A DNA stretch of 11,914 bases. Source: Bacteroidota bacterium. Its GTDB lineage: Bacteria > Bacteroidota > Bacteroidia > Bacteroidales > UBA1556. Under the pieces are notes generated by a model, which did not search any database, was not told the DNA's origin, and saw only the letters and a program-made list of their open reading frames with translations. The stretch is from assembly GCA_003648395.1 (NCBI GenBank), contig QMPB01000081.1, positions 1 through 11,914 on the forward strand, read 5' to 3'. This document shows, in pieces, positions 5,822 through 11,914 of the stretch (position 1 is its first letter; every line of letters begins with the position of its first letter). Made by a program: the position numbers and the translations under genes.

Positions 5822-7039
5822 TTATTCAAATCTGAGTGCTTTTACTGGCGAAATGCTACTAATAATTCGTGATGGACCTAACATCATAAGTCCAATAACT
5901 ATTATTACGCCAGTATTAATAAGCAGAATAATAGGAATATCTATATTTATGGGAATTGATGTCATATAGTAAGTTTCGGCATCGAGAGATATAAAATGGA
6001 AGTATTTTTGTAATAATGCTAAACCAATTCCAAGTAAATTTCCTAATAGTAAACCTCTAATACTTAAGTGAATACTGTATAGAAGAAAAACCTTACGGAT
6101 ACTATTATTTGTTGCTCCAATGGCTTTCATGGTGCCAATAAATTTTGTCTTCTCAAGAATAAGAATAAGCAAAGTAGCAATCATTCCCACTCCTGAAATC
6201 ATGACCATAAGCCCTAGGATAAAAAATACATTGGTGTCCAATAAATCTAGCCAATCCATAATAAAACTGTATCGAGTATTTATATTTTGTGCCTTTAGGT
6301 TGTAGTCAATTTCTTTGTGAATCCATTTAGTTTGTGCTTCCATCTTATTGAAATTGTCAATAAGAATTTCATAACCCGATATCTGATTATTATCCCACTT
6401 ATTTAGTTTTCTAATTTGCTTAATATCGCCATAAATAAACCTATTATCAAAATCAGGAAACCCACTTTGATAAATCCCACAGATAGTAAATTTTCTTATT
6501 CGTGGAGGGTCTTGCATAAAGTAAACCAGAAAACTTGAATCAATATCTAGATTTAGTTTATTGGCAATGTTTTTCGATATAAGAATTTCAGTGCTTTTCT
6601 TATCAGAAATAATATTAGGAATCCTGCCTTCAATAATCCAGTCGTTAAATAGTGACCAGTCGTAATTTTCGTCAATACCTTTAAGTACACAGCCTTGAAC
6701 TATGTTATTGGCCTTTATTATACCGCCTTTAACCCCAAAAGTAGATATTGATTTTATTCCATGATGCTTGGAAAGTGTGTTTTCTAGAGCTGTATCAATT
6801 GTAATTGGAGCTAGTTCCAAAGAATTATTAAAATCATAATTCGTAATTCGTATATGGCCATCAAAGGTTGCTATCTTATTACGAATATTATTCTGAAAAC
6901 CAGTAACAATACTAACTGAAAGAATCATTACCATCAAGCCAAGCGCAATACTTAAAGTGCTCAAACGTAGTGCTGTTTGAGAAAACTTTGTATGACTTTC
7001 TTTTAGAAATCTATTGGCAATAAATCTTTCTATATTCAA
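5822..7039 (-). CDS. LolC/LolE-type ABC transporter permease (FtsX family)
   Basis: This 405-residue inner-membrane permease is of the lipoprotein-releasing (LolCDE) type, which with a LolD ATPase extracts lipoproteins from the inner membrane. TM1 is at about residues 28-47, followed by a large periplasmic domain (about 50-265). Three more TM segments follow at about 271-295, 316-345 and 367-388. Between TM2 and TM3 lies the cytoplasmic coupling motif GTMKAIGATNNSIRKVF, diagnostic of the family, and the C-terminus SPVKALRFE is also typical. The start is TTG (7039-7037): upstream in frame there are only seven codons after a stop and no ATG, and NIERFIANRFL matches the family N-terminus. A TAnnTTTG box lies 27 bp upstream. 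No ATPase gene is nearby, so the partner must be encoded elsewhere. Confidence 0.88.
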   Translation of the reverse strand: MNIERFIANRFLKESHTKFSQTALRLSTLSIALGLMVMILSVSIVTGFQNNIRNKIATFDGHIRITNYDFNNSLELAPITIDTALENTLSKHHGIKSISTFGVKGGIIKANNIVQGCVLKGIDENYDWSLFNDWIIEGRIPNIISDKKSTEILISKNIANKLNLDIDSSFLVYFMQDPPRIRKFTICGIYQSGFPDFDNRFIYGDIKQIRKLNKWDNNQISGYEILIDNFNKMEAQTKWIHKEIDYNLKAQNINTRYSFIMDWLDLLDTNVFFILGLMVMISGVGMIATLLILILEKTKFIGTMKAIGATNNSIRKVFLLYSIHLSIRGLLLGNLLGIGLALLQKYFHFISLDAETYYMTSIPINIDIPIILLINTGVIIVIGLMMLGPSRIISSISPVKALRFE

Positions 7040-7065
7040 TTCTATTGGTTTTGATTGTTGTTATG

Positions 7066-7073
7066 CAAATTTA
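7066..7073 (-). promoter_or_regulatory. -7 promoter box upstream of the LolC/E-like gene
   Basis: The minus strand reads TAAATTTG, a full TAnnTTTG match. It gives a start near 7062 and a leader of about 22 nt. It lies between an upstream terminator (7106-7134) and the TTG start, which is where a promoter is expected. The -33 element is not clear. Confidence 0.6.
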
Positions 7074-7105
7074 CATTAATTATGATTAGTTTTTATAAAA
7101 AGCAA

Positions 7106-7134
7106 AAAAGGAAAATTCAATGAATTTTCCTTTT
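7106..7134 (-). terminator. Intrinsic terminator after the Bfd-like gene
   Basis: A perfect 13-bp stem (7106-7118 with 7122-7134) surrounds a 3-nt loop, with core GGAAAATTC/GAATTTTCC. On the minus strand it is followed by a T-rich stretch (TTTTTTGCTTTTTA). It begins 41 bp after the Bfd-like stop and separates that gene from the permease promoter. The plus side also ends in TTTT, but no plus-strand gene needs it. Confidence 0.82.
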
Positions 7135-7175
7135 ATAATTTAAATAATATTTAGCGTAAAAAAAACTTATACTAA

Positions 7176-7355
7176 TTATTTTTGTCTTTCTCTTTTTATG
7201 ATTGTTTCAATATCGTCAATACATGAGCCACAAGCAGTACCTGCTGATGTTGTATCCATAATGTCTTGTACATTTACTGCACCTTTATTCTTTATTGCAT
7301 CTACAATTTCATGCTCGCTTACTTGCATGCAATTACATATTATATTATCTTCCAT
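7176..7355 (-). CDS. Bfd-like [2Fe-2S] ferredoxin
   Basis: This small gene encodes 59 residues. C7 and C9 (CNC) with C42 and C45 (ACGSC) give the CxC...CxxC ligand set of the bacterioferritin-associated ferredoxin / BFD-like [2Fe-2S] domain, and TSAGTACGSC is the usual context of the second pair. The protein is one complete domain, so it is a stand-alone electron carrier. In characterised bacteria Bfd reduces the iron core of bacterioferritin to release iron; similar domains also occur in nitrite reductase and NifU. Its partner is not in the window. The gene lies 108 bp after the FAD-protein gene, ends at its own terminator and has no clear -7 box, so read-through from upstream is possible. 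ATG start at 7355-7353. Confidence 0.85.
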   Translation of the reverse strand: MEDNIICNCMQVSEHEIVDAIKNKGAVNVQDIMDTTSAGTACGSCIDDIETIIKRERQK

Positions 7356-7444
7356 AGTTTCTGTTTATTATATTTTATAAAGCGTAAAAATAGACCTTAT
7401 TTGTATAATTGAAGTATTAAAATATTATAATTTTTTATCGTTCT

Positions 7445-7471
7445 CCATTCTTAATTCCCATTCCTAATTTT
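7445..7471 (-). repeat. Dispersed short repeat, copy B, over the FAD-protein stop codon
   Basis: This 27-bp stretch matches 10044-10071: the first 14 bases (CCATTCTTAATTCC) and the last 12 (ATTCCTAATTTT) are identical, with one indel and one substitution between them. It contains the TAG stop of the FAD-dependent protein (7466-7464). Both copies lie at the 3' end of a minus-strand gene in the same orientation. Confidence 0.7.
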
Positions 7472-9011
7472 CATTACCAATAATCTCAGCAATACGAATT
7501 CCATCCACAGCAGCAGAAACAATTCCTCCAGCATATCCAGCTCCTTCGCCAGCAGGGTAGAGGCCTTGTATTTGCACATGCTCTAGGCTTTCTTTGTCTC
7601 TTGGTATACGAACTGGGGATGAAGTACGACTCTCTGCTCCAATTATTACAGCATCATTTGTTAAATATCCTTGCATTTTCTTATCAAAGGCCTTAAATCC
7701 TTCTTGCAATCTGTGTCGCAAATGGTTAGGTAACCATTTATGCATAGGTGATGATATAATTCCGGGGTGATACGATGTTTCTGGTAAATCTTTTGATACT
7801 TTTCCTTTCACAAAATCCACTAATCTTTGCGCTGGTGCTATTTGTCCTTCACCGCCTTTATTAAAAGTGAGTTCTTCAAAATATTCCTGAAATTTTAATC
7901 CTGCCAAAACTCCATATTCCTTAAAATCTTCCATGTCTTCCAAGCGGATTTCTACTACCATTCCAGAGTTTGCATATTTAGAGTTTCGTAAGGATGGCGA
8001 CATTCCATTTACAACCAATTGATTGTCAGATGTAGCAGCAGGGACAATAAACCCACCAGGGCACATACAAAATGAATAAACTCCTCTATTATTTATATTA
8101 GTTACAAGGCTATATGCTGCAGCGGGTAAATATTCATCACGAATTTCGCAATGATATTGAATGCTGTCAATTATACCCTGTGGGTGCTCAACTCTTACTC
8201 CCATTGCAAAAGCTTTTGCTTCAATCTCTATTTCTTGCTTATTCAGTTGTGTGTATATGTCTCTTGCAGAATGCCCTGTGGCAAGAATTACTTTATCTGC
8301 TTTATATTCTTTACCATCTGCAATAACTCCTTTTATCCTATTATTATCAATAATAAATTCCTCAACTCTAGTATTGAAATGAACTTCGCCACCATGGTTT
8401 ATTATTGTTTTTCTAATATTTTGAATTATAGCAGGTAGTTTATTTGTGCCAATATGTGGGTGAGCATCAACTCCAATATTTTTATCAGCACCGTGGTGTA
8501 TTAATAAATCTAATACATTGCGCACATTGCCTCTTTTTTTGGAACGAGTATATAATTTTCCATCCGAAAAAGTTCCAGCACCACCTTCACCAAAAGCGTA
8601 ATTGCTATCAGGATTTATGATACTTTCTCTATTGATCTTTGCAATATCTATTCTACGCTCTTTTACAGCATTTCCACGCTCAAGTATTATTGGCTTATAA
8701 CCTAATTCTATAAGTTTTAATGCAGCAAAAAGGCCAGCAGGTCCACTTCCTACAATAATTATAGGCTCAGAATCCGTAACCTCCTTAAATCTTGGATCAA
8801 AAGGACTTTCGTTTTCTTCTTCATTAATATATGCACGAACATATACATTCATTTTAACGCTTCTATTTCTAGCGTCAATAGATTTTTTCAATACCTTTAC
8901 TGATGTAAGTTCTGATTCTTGAATTCGTAGTTTGCCAATGGCTTTTTTACGTATTATATCTATATCGGTAGACTCTTTAGGAGTAAGTAGTAAAGTAAGT
9001 TCCTTTTGCAT
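7464..9011 (-). CDS. FAD-dependent oxidoreductase, COG2509-like
   Basis: This is a 515-residue flavoprotein of a conserved but functionally uncharacterised family. An N-terminal domain of about 80 residues precedes the FAD-binding Rossmann fold: IIIVGSGPAGLFAALKL (GSGPAG at 88-93) with the ribose-binding E111 in ILERG. Next come the family block YAFGEGGAGTFSDGKLYTR (about 137-155) and HPHIGTNKL. The distal FAD motif VILATGHSARD follows, then CMCPGGFIVPAATS and a C-terminal GAGYAGGIVSAAVDGIRIA that closes the FAD site. Length and order are complete, so it should be active; the substrate is unknown. It has its own TAnnTTTG box 24 bp upstream. Its stop codon lies inside a dispersed repeat also found at the esterase 3' end. 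The Bfd-like ferredoxin gene follows downstream, which could be a redox partner, but that is only proximity. Confidence 0.88.
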   Translation of the reverse strand: MQKELTLLLTPKESTDIDIIRKKAIGKLRIQESELTSVKVLKKSIDARNRSVKMNVYVRAYINEEENESPFDPRFKEVTDSEPIIIVGSGPAGLFAALKLIELGYKPIILERGNAVKERRIDIAKINRESIINPDSNYAFGEGGAGTFSDGKLYTRSKKRGNVRNVLDLLIHHGADKNIGVDAHPHIGTNKLPAIIQNIRKTIINHGGEVHFNTRVEEFIIDNNRIKGVIADGKEYKADKVILATGHSARDIYTQLNKQEIEIEAKAFAMGVRVEHPQGIIDSIQYHCEIRDEYLPAAAYSLVTNINNRGVYSFCMCPGGFIVPAATSDNQLVVNGMSPSLRNSKYANSGMVVEIRLEDMEDFKEYGVLAGLKFQEYFEELTFNKGGEGQIAPAQRLVDFVKGKVSKDLPETSYHPGIISSPMHKWLPNHLRHRLQEGFKAFDKKMQGYLTNDAVIIGAESRTSSPVRIPRDKESLEHVQIQGLYPAGEGAGYAGGIVSAAVDGIRIAEIIGNEN

Positions 9012-9034
9012 AATTATCTTATTTTAAAGAAGTG

Positions 9035-9042
9035 CAAAACTA
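9035..9042 (-). promoter_or_regulatory. -7 promoter box upstream of the FAD-protein gene
   Basis: The minus strand reads TAGTTTTG, a full TAnnTTTG match. It predicts a start near 9031 and a leader of about 20 nt. An upstream TTG occurs about 15 bp before it, shorter than the usual -33 spacing. Confidence 0.5.
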
Positions 9043-9044
9043 AA

Positions 9045-9059
9045 CATTAATAATTAACA
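9045..9059 (-). repeat. 15-bp direct repeat, copy 1 (upstream of the FAD-protein gene)
   Basis: CATTAATAATTAACA here is identical to 9157-9171, and similarity continues in AATTAA after both copies (a 2-bp GC insertion in the second). It lies immediately upstream of the -7 box at 9035-9042. Confidence 0.6.
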
Positions 9060-9156
9060 ATTAACCAGCCATAGGTACAATTAATTTTGCCTAAAATACC
9101 ACGAATTTTTATAATTTTTAAGTTTGCGAAATTAATCACTTAGTCTGACGCTCTTC

Positions 9157-9171
9157 CATTAATAATTAACA
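9157..9171 (-). repeat. 15-bp direct repeat, copy 2 (just after the aroE stop)
   Basis: Identical to 9045-9059. It starts 4 bp past the aroE stop codon (TAA, 9178-9176), which itself lies in the continuing AATTAAT similarity. The two copies bracket the aroE-FAD protein spacer (9012-9175), which otherwise shows no gene or terminator. Confidence 0.6.
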
Positions 9172-9175
9172 GCAA

Positions 9176-9910
9176 TTAATCATTAAAAATTTCCCAAGCC
9201 TTATCTGCCTGTAATTCCAACATATACATTCCGTTTTCAATTTCTGCACCTTGTGCTTCGGCACGTTTAAGAAATTCTGTCTTTTCAGGATTATATATTA
9301 AATCAAAAGCTAGCTGTACTCTGCTAATTGCTTCATAAGGAATATCTGGAAATTGTTCTGTATTTGGAAACATACCAAGGGGAGTAGTATTTATTATAAC
9401 ATTGGCATCAGTAATATGTTCTGTCGTTAAGTTCTTCCAATTTAGGTCATCTTTATGCTTTGGGTTACGAGCCACAATAGTATATTCTAACGAAAGTTCG
9501 TCTAAAGCTGCCGCCACAGCTTTTGATGCTCCACCATTGCCTAGGATAAGCATATTATGATAATCCATAATCATTACCGATAAGAATGCTTCTAAAAAAC
9601 CTTCTTTATCGGTATTATATCCAATGAGTTTACCATTTGTTATCTTAATGCAATTGCAAGCATCTGTATCCTTAACACTTTCATCTAACTCATCAAGGAA
9701 AGGAATTACACTCTCTTTGTATGGCAATGTAATGTTCAGCCCTTCAATATCAGGATTATCACTCAAGAGTTGTTTTATATCTTCAATCCTTGCTAATTCA
9801 TATAGTTCGTAACTACAATCAATGATATTCTCTTCCTTAAATTTATTATCAAAGTATTTCTTAGAAAAGGAATGTTTAAGAGTTTTTCCTATTAATCCGT
9901 ATTTTCTCAT
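9176..9910 (-). CDS. aroE: Shikimate dehydrogenase
   Basis: AroE reduces 3-dehydroshikimate to shikimate with NADPH in chorismate synthesis, in the cytoplasm. The 244-residue protein has the substrate-binding SxS pair (S14 and S16 in KHSFS), NITLPYK with catalytic K65, N86, and YNTDKEGF with catalytic D101. The dinucleotide loop is LGNGGASKA (about 123-131), followed by NTTPLGM and the C-terminal NGMYMLELQADKAWEIF with the conserved Q. It is slightly shorter than E. coli AroE (about 270 residues) but no key residue is missing. The ATG is in the expected place. The gene follows the esterase after 74 bp that belong partly to repeat DNA. No other aromatic-pathway gene is adjacent. Confidence 0.95.
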   Translation of the reverse strand: MRKYGLIGKTLKHSFSKKYFDNKFKEENIIDCSYELYELARIEDIKQLLSDNPDIEGLNITLPYKESVIPFLDELDESVKDTDACNCIKITNGKLIGYNTDKEGFLEAFLSVMIMDYHNMLILGNGGASKAVAAALDELSLEYTIVARNPKHKDDLNWKNLTTEHITDANVIINTTPLGMFPNTEQFPDIPYEAISRVQLAFDLIYNPEKTEFLKRAEAQGAEIENGMYMLELQADKAWEIFND

Positions 9911-9984
9911 TTGTTTGTCTTTTTATATTTTTATTACTTAAACCCAGCCTTTATTTCGACTAAGCTCAATACAAGCTTTACTAT

Positions 9985-10887
9985 TTACTTCGTTTCTCTT
10001 CGTAAATCACTCTCTCGATAGCTATCAGGGACTGACGAATTACCCATTCTTAATTCCTTATTCCTAATTTTTAATTCCTTTAAATAAACATTATTAAAAA
10101 ACTCGAAATGCCAAGCAATACTTTCTTTCCAGTATTTTCTATCATGCCGTCCAGGGAAACTAAAATAGGTAGCATTAATATATAATGAATCGCATCGATC
10201 TTTAAAGGCTTTATTTGAATTATATAAATGATCCTTATTTCCACAATCGAAAATAATTGGTTTATCCGAAAATTTAATACTTTCCAATAAATTTATGCTA
10301 GAGTATAAATCAAATATAGCCTTATTATCATTGTATTCCCCAAGTCTATTACTTAAACTACTATATTTTAAGCCAGAAGCATTTAAATCAAGAACTCCAC
10401 TTGTACTTCCTGCTGACGCAAAAAGCTTAGGATGCCGCAAAAATAAATACATTGCACCATGGCCTCCCATACTTAGGCCGGTAATAAAAATACCATTTGT
10501 ATCAATGCTGAAATTACTTTTAAGGTAGGGGAGATAGTCTTTTATGAAAAAGCTCTCAAATTTAGAATTTCGTTGCCTAGGGCTATCAAAATACCAACTA
10601 TCTTTTCCTCCATCGGGGCAAACAATTATACAATTATACTTATTGGCATAAGATTGTAAGTCTGTAATTTTGCTCCATTGTTTATAATCGCCACCATAGC
10701 CATGTAGCATAATAATTACTGCTGTATTTTGTTCAAATAGTGTTTGCTTTTGCTTGGGATAGAATATATATGAAGTATCAGCTTTGACCAAGTATTGGGT
10801 TTCTACCACAAATGTTTTCTGAGCATAGGAAGTTGAATTCCAAAATATTAAAAACAATACTAATGAGTAAAGTGTTACTGATTTCAT
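9985..10887 (-). CDS. Secreted esterase D-like alpha/beta hydrolase with repeat-derived C-terminal tail
   Basis: This 300-residue exported hydrolase has a signal peptide at about 1-22 (hydrophobic LYSLVLFLIFW, cleavage after SYA). The alpha/beta fold includes MLHGYGGD (60-67, oxyanion region) and the nucleophile elbow GLSMGG with S139. The acid is likely D219 in GNKDH and the catalytic histidine H248 in GRHDRKYW. The motifs match the putative-esterase/esterase D family (S-formylglutathione hydrolase, feruloyl esterase and mycolyltransferase relatives); export suggests a role in periplasmic or extracellular ester cleavage. The fold ends near residue 269. Residues 270-300 (KELKIRNKELRMGN and on) are translated from intergenic repeat DNA and are probably not part of the domain. 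It starts 28 bp after the SDR stop without its own promoter box, so the two genes are likely co-transcribed. Confidence 0.85.
   Translation of the reverse strand: MKSVTLYSLVLFLIFWNSTSYAQKTFVVETQYLVKADTSYIFYPKQKQTLFEQNTAVIIMLHGYGGDYKQWSKITDLQSYANKYNCIIVCPDGGKDSWYFDSPRQRNSKFESFFIKDYLPYLKSNFSIDTNGIFITGLSMGGHGAMYLFLRHPKLFASAGSTSGVLDLNASGLKYSSLSNRLGEYNDNKAIFDLYSSINLLESIKFSDKPIIFDCGNKDHLYNSNKAFKDRCDSLYINATYFSFPGRHDRKYWKESIAWHFEFFNNVYLKELKIRNKELRMGNSSVPDSYRESDLRRETK
10044..10071 (-). repeat. Dispersed short repeat, copy A, inside the esterase 3' end
   Basis: This 28-bp partner of 7445-7471 is translated as part of the esterase tail. Towards lower coordinates it is followed by a perfect palindrome GATAGCTATC (10017-10026) and other non-domain sequence continuing to about 9951, past the esterase stop at 9985. 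The whole 9951-10080 stretch looks like inserted or accreted repeat DNA; its outer limits are uncertain. Confidence 0.65.
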
Positions 10888-10915
10888 TATGATCTACTTA
10901 TATTAATAATGTTAT

Positions 10916-11713
10916 TTATTTTGCACGGACTCTACTTGCTAAATAATAGAATAATCTTGGAAACCATCTTCTAATATGTACCATAATTATTTCTTTGCCA
11001 CCTACGAGGATTTCTTTCTTACCCTTTATTATTTTACCAATAATTATTTTTGCAGCTTTTTCTGAGCTCATACTATTTGCTTGTCCATCATCAAGTACAC
11101 CATGCTTACTACCATCCTTTGTAAGTGCATTATTCGAAATAGCAGTATTTATTCTGCCAGGAATAATCATACTTACTTTTATATTATTTTCCACATTCTC
11201 TGCTCTTAAACTCTCGAAAAAACCATGCAGTGCCTGTTTTGAAGCACTATATGCCGAACGTAAAGGGAAGCCAAACTTGCCAACTACACTCGATACTGCA
11301 CAAATATGACCACTTTGCTGTTTTATCATTATTGGCAATACTGCTTTTGTAAGTGCTACAGTGCCAAAGAAATTGGTTTCCATTATGCGTCTATCAATAT
11401 CAATACTAGTTTCAGAAACTAATGATCGTTGACTTATTCCACCATTATTTATTAGGAAATCTATTCTTGAAAACTTCTGTACTACTTTGTTTGTAAGCTC
11501 TTTAGCATTACTCATGTCTTCTAGATCCATAGCTAGTATAAGGTAGTCATTCTCATTTGTATTGTTCTTAAGAATAATTTCTCTGAGTTTTACTTCATTA
11601 CGAGAAGAAAGAATTACTTTTCCGCCATTGACTAGTATGTGTTCTACTAATGCTCTTCCAATTCCGGAGCTAGCACCTGTAATCCACCAAACAGTATTTT
11701 TTATTGAATTCAT
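10916..11713 (-). CDS. Short-chain dehydrogenase/reductase (classical SDR)
   Basis: This 265-residue NAD(P)-dependent oxidoreductase carries all classical SDR landmarks: TGASSGIG (12-19) for the cofactor, DLED after the third strand, NNGG (89-92, a variant of NNAG), the catalytic tetrad N114, S142 or S141, Y155 and K159 (YSASK), and PGRINT (185-190). The basic S38-R39 after the second strand hints at NADP(H). The C-terminal segment, rich in basic and aromatic residues (HIRRWFPRLFYYLASRVRAK), resembles the membrane-associating end of DHRS7-like SDRs. The substrate is unknown. The ATG at 11713-11711 is required, since the cofactor motif starts only 11 residues later. A TAnnTTTG box lies only 5 bp upstream, which would give an almost leaderless mRNA. 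It is the first gene of a pair with the esterase, 28 bp downstream. Confidence 0.9.
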   Translation of the reverse strand: MNSIKNTVWWITGASSGIGRALVEHILVNGGKVILSSRNEVKLREIILKNNTNENDYLILAMDLEDMSNAKELTNKVVQKFSRIDFLINNGGISQRSLVSETSIDIDRRIMETNFFGTVALTKAVLPIMIKQQSGHICAVSSVVGKFGFPLRSAYSASKQALHGFFESLRAENVENNIKVSMIIPGRINTAISNNALTKDGSKHGVLDDGQANSMSSEKAAKIIIGKIIKGKKEILVGGKEIIMVHIRRWFPRLFYYLASRVRAK

Positions 11714-11717
11714 AATA

Positions 11718-11725
11718 CAAATATA
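11718..11725 (-). promoter_or_regulatory. -7 promoter box directly before the SDR start codon
   Basis: The minus strand reads TATATTTG, a full TAnnTTTG match whose last base is 5 nt from the A of the ATG. If used, transcription would begin within a base or two of the start codon. No -33 TTTG is evident. Confidence 0.4.
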
Positions 11726-11777
11726 GATATTTATATAGACTGTTTTAAGGTTTTATTTGTTATTAAATATTAGCAAT

Positions 11778-11819
11778 CGTTAATCCTTTTATTCGATTAA
11801 CGACTTCAGAATAACGATT
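11778..11819. other. Alternative hairpins upstream of the SDR gene
   Basis: CGTTAATC (11778-11785) pairs exactly with GATTAACG (11795-11802) around a 9-nt loop. The overlapping segment AATCGTTA (11775-11782) can instead pair with TAACGATT (11812-11819). The two foldings exclude each other. The rest of 11714-11914 holds no recognisable gene; the only ATG reading frame is 25 codons. Confidence 0.4.
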
Positions 11820-11914
11820 TTTGATTTCAGATGTATCCATCAATAACCCATAAATTAAGTATTGTTTGATAAATCATAAATTGTAAAAAGATAATAGAAT
11901 TCTAGAATTGTAAG

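Noticed and set aside
7198..7380. Plus-strand 60-codon frame
   Set aside because: It is the shadow of the minus-strand Bfd-like gene, whose cysteine motif shows it to be the real one.
8114..8438. Overlapping plus-strand frames of 70-95 codons
   Set aside because: They lie opposite the well-supported FAD-protein gene, are hydrophobic and cysteine-rich by base composition, and show no domain.
10995..11309. Plus-strand 104-codon frame
   Set aside because: It is antisense to the central and C-terminal region of the SDR gene, which has all its catalytic motifs; no independent evidence for a product.
11763..11840. 25-codon minus-strand ORF starting MDTSEIKNRYSEVV
   Set aside because: It is too short, matches nothing I recognise and overlaps hairpin sequence. 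It could be a truncated gene remnant, but this cannot be supported.

Overview
The window is AT-rich and reads as a chromosomal segment of a Bacteroidota (Bacteroidetes) bacterium. The clues are an outer-membrane TonB-dependent receptor with an N-terminal carboxypeptidase-regulatory-like domain, a small signal-peptide beta-barrel protein, no Shine-Dalgarno sequences before the starts, and several TAnnTTTG boxes (the Bacteroidota -7 promoter element) just upstream of genes. Rex, a Bfd-like ferredoxin and AroE fit a free-living organism with redox-controlled metabolism. I cannot name the genus.

Layout. 1-416 is gene-free repeat DNA: an inverted pair of REP-like hairpins, then two adjacent tandem arrays that both have an 8-bp period, the second ending on a stop codon. 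415-1405 (minus) is a two-gene unit: a small membrane protein overlapping a hotdog-fold thioesterase by 8 bp. 1406-1901 is a long leader or spacer holding a nested inverted repeat just before the plus-strand TonB-dependent receptor (1902-4160). The receptor converges on rex (minus) across a strong bidirectional terminator.

Everything from rex to the right end is on the minus strand. Read in transcription order from the right: SDR oxidoreductase, secreted esterase, shikimate dehydrogenase (aroE), a COG2509-type FAD protein, a 59-residue Bfd-like [2Fe-2S] protein that has to be found by eye, a terminator, a LolC/LolE-type permease with a TTG start, an outer-membrane barrel protein, and rex. Likely transcription units are SDR-esterase (28-bp gap), permease-barrel protein (12-bp gap) and rex alone. 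aroE, the FAD protein and the Bfd-like gene are separated by 74-164 bp, and the FAD protein has its own promoter-like box.

No prophage, CRISPR array, complete insertion sequence, rRNA or tRNA gene is visible, and I see no obvious new multi-gene system. The unusual material is non-coding or at gene ends: the hairpin pair with a compensatory base change, the octamer arrays, short dispersed repeats that sit on or next to the stop codons of four genes (one supplies a 31-residue tail to the esterase), and structured leaders before the TonB receptor and rex.
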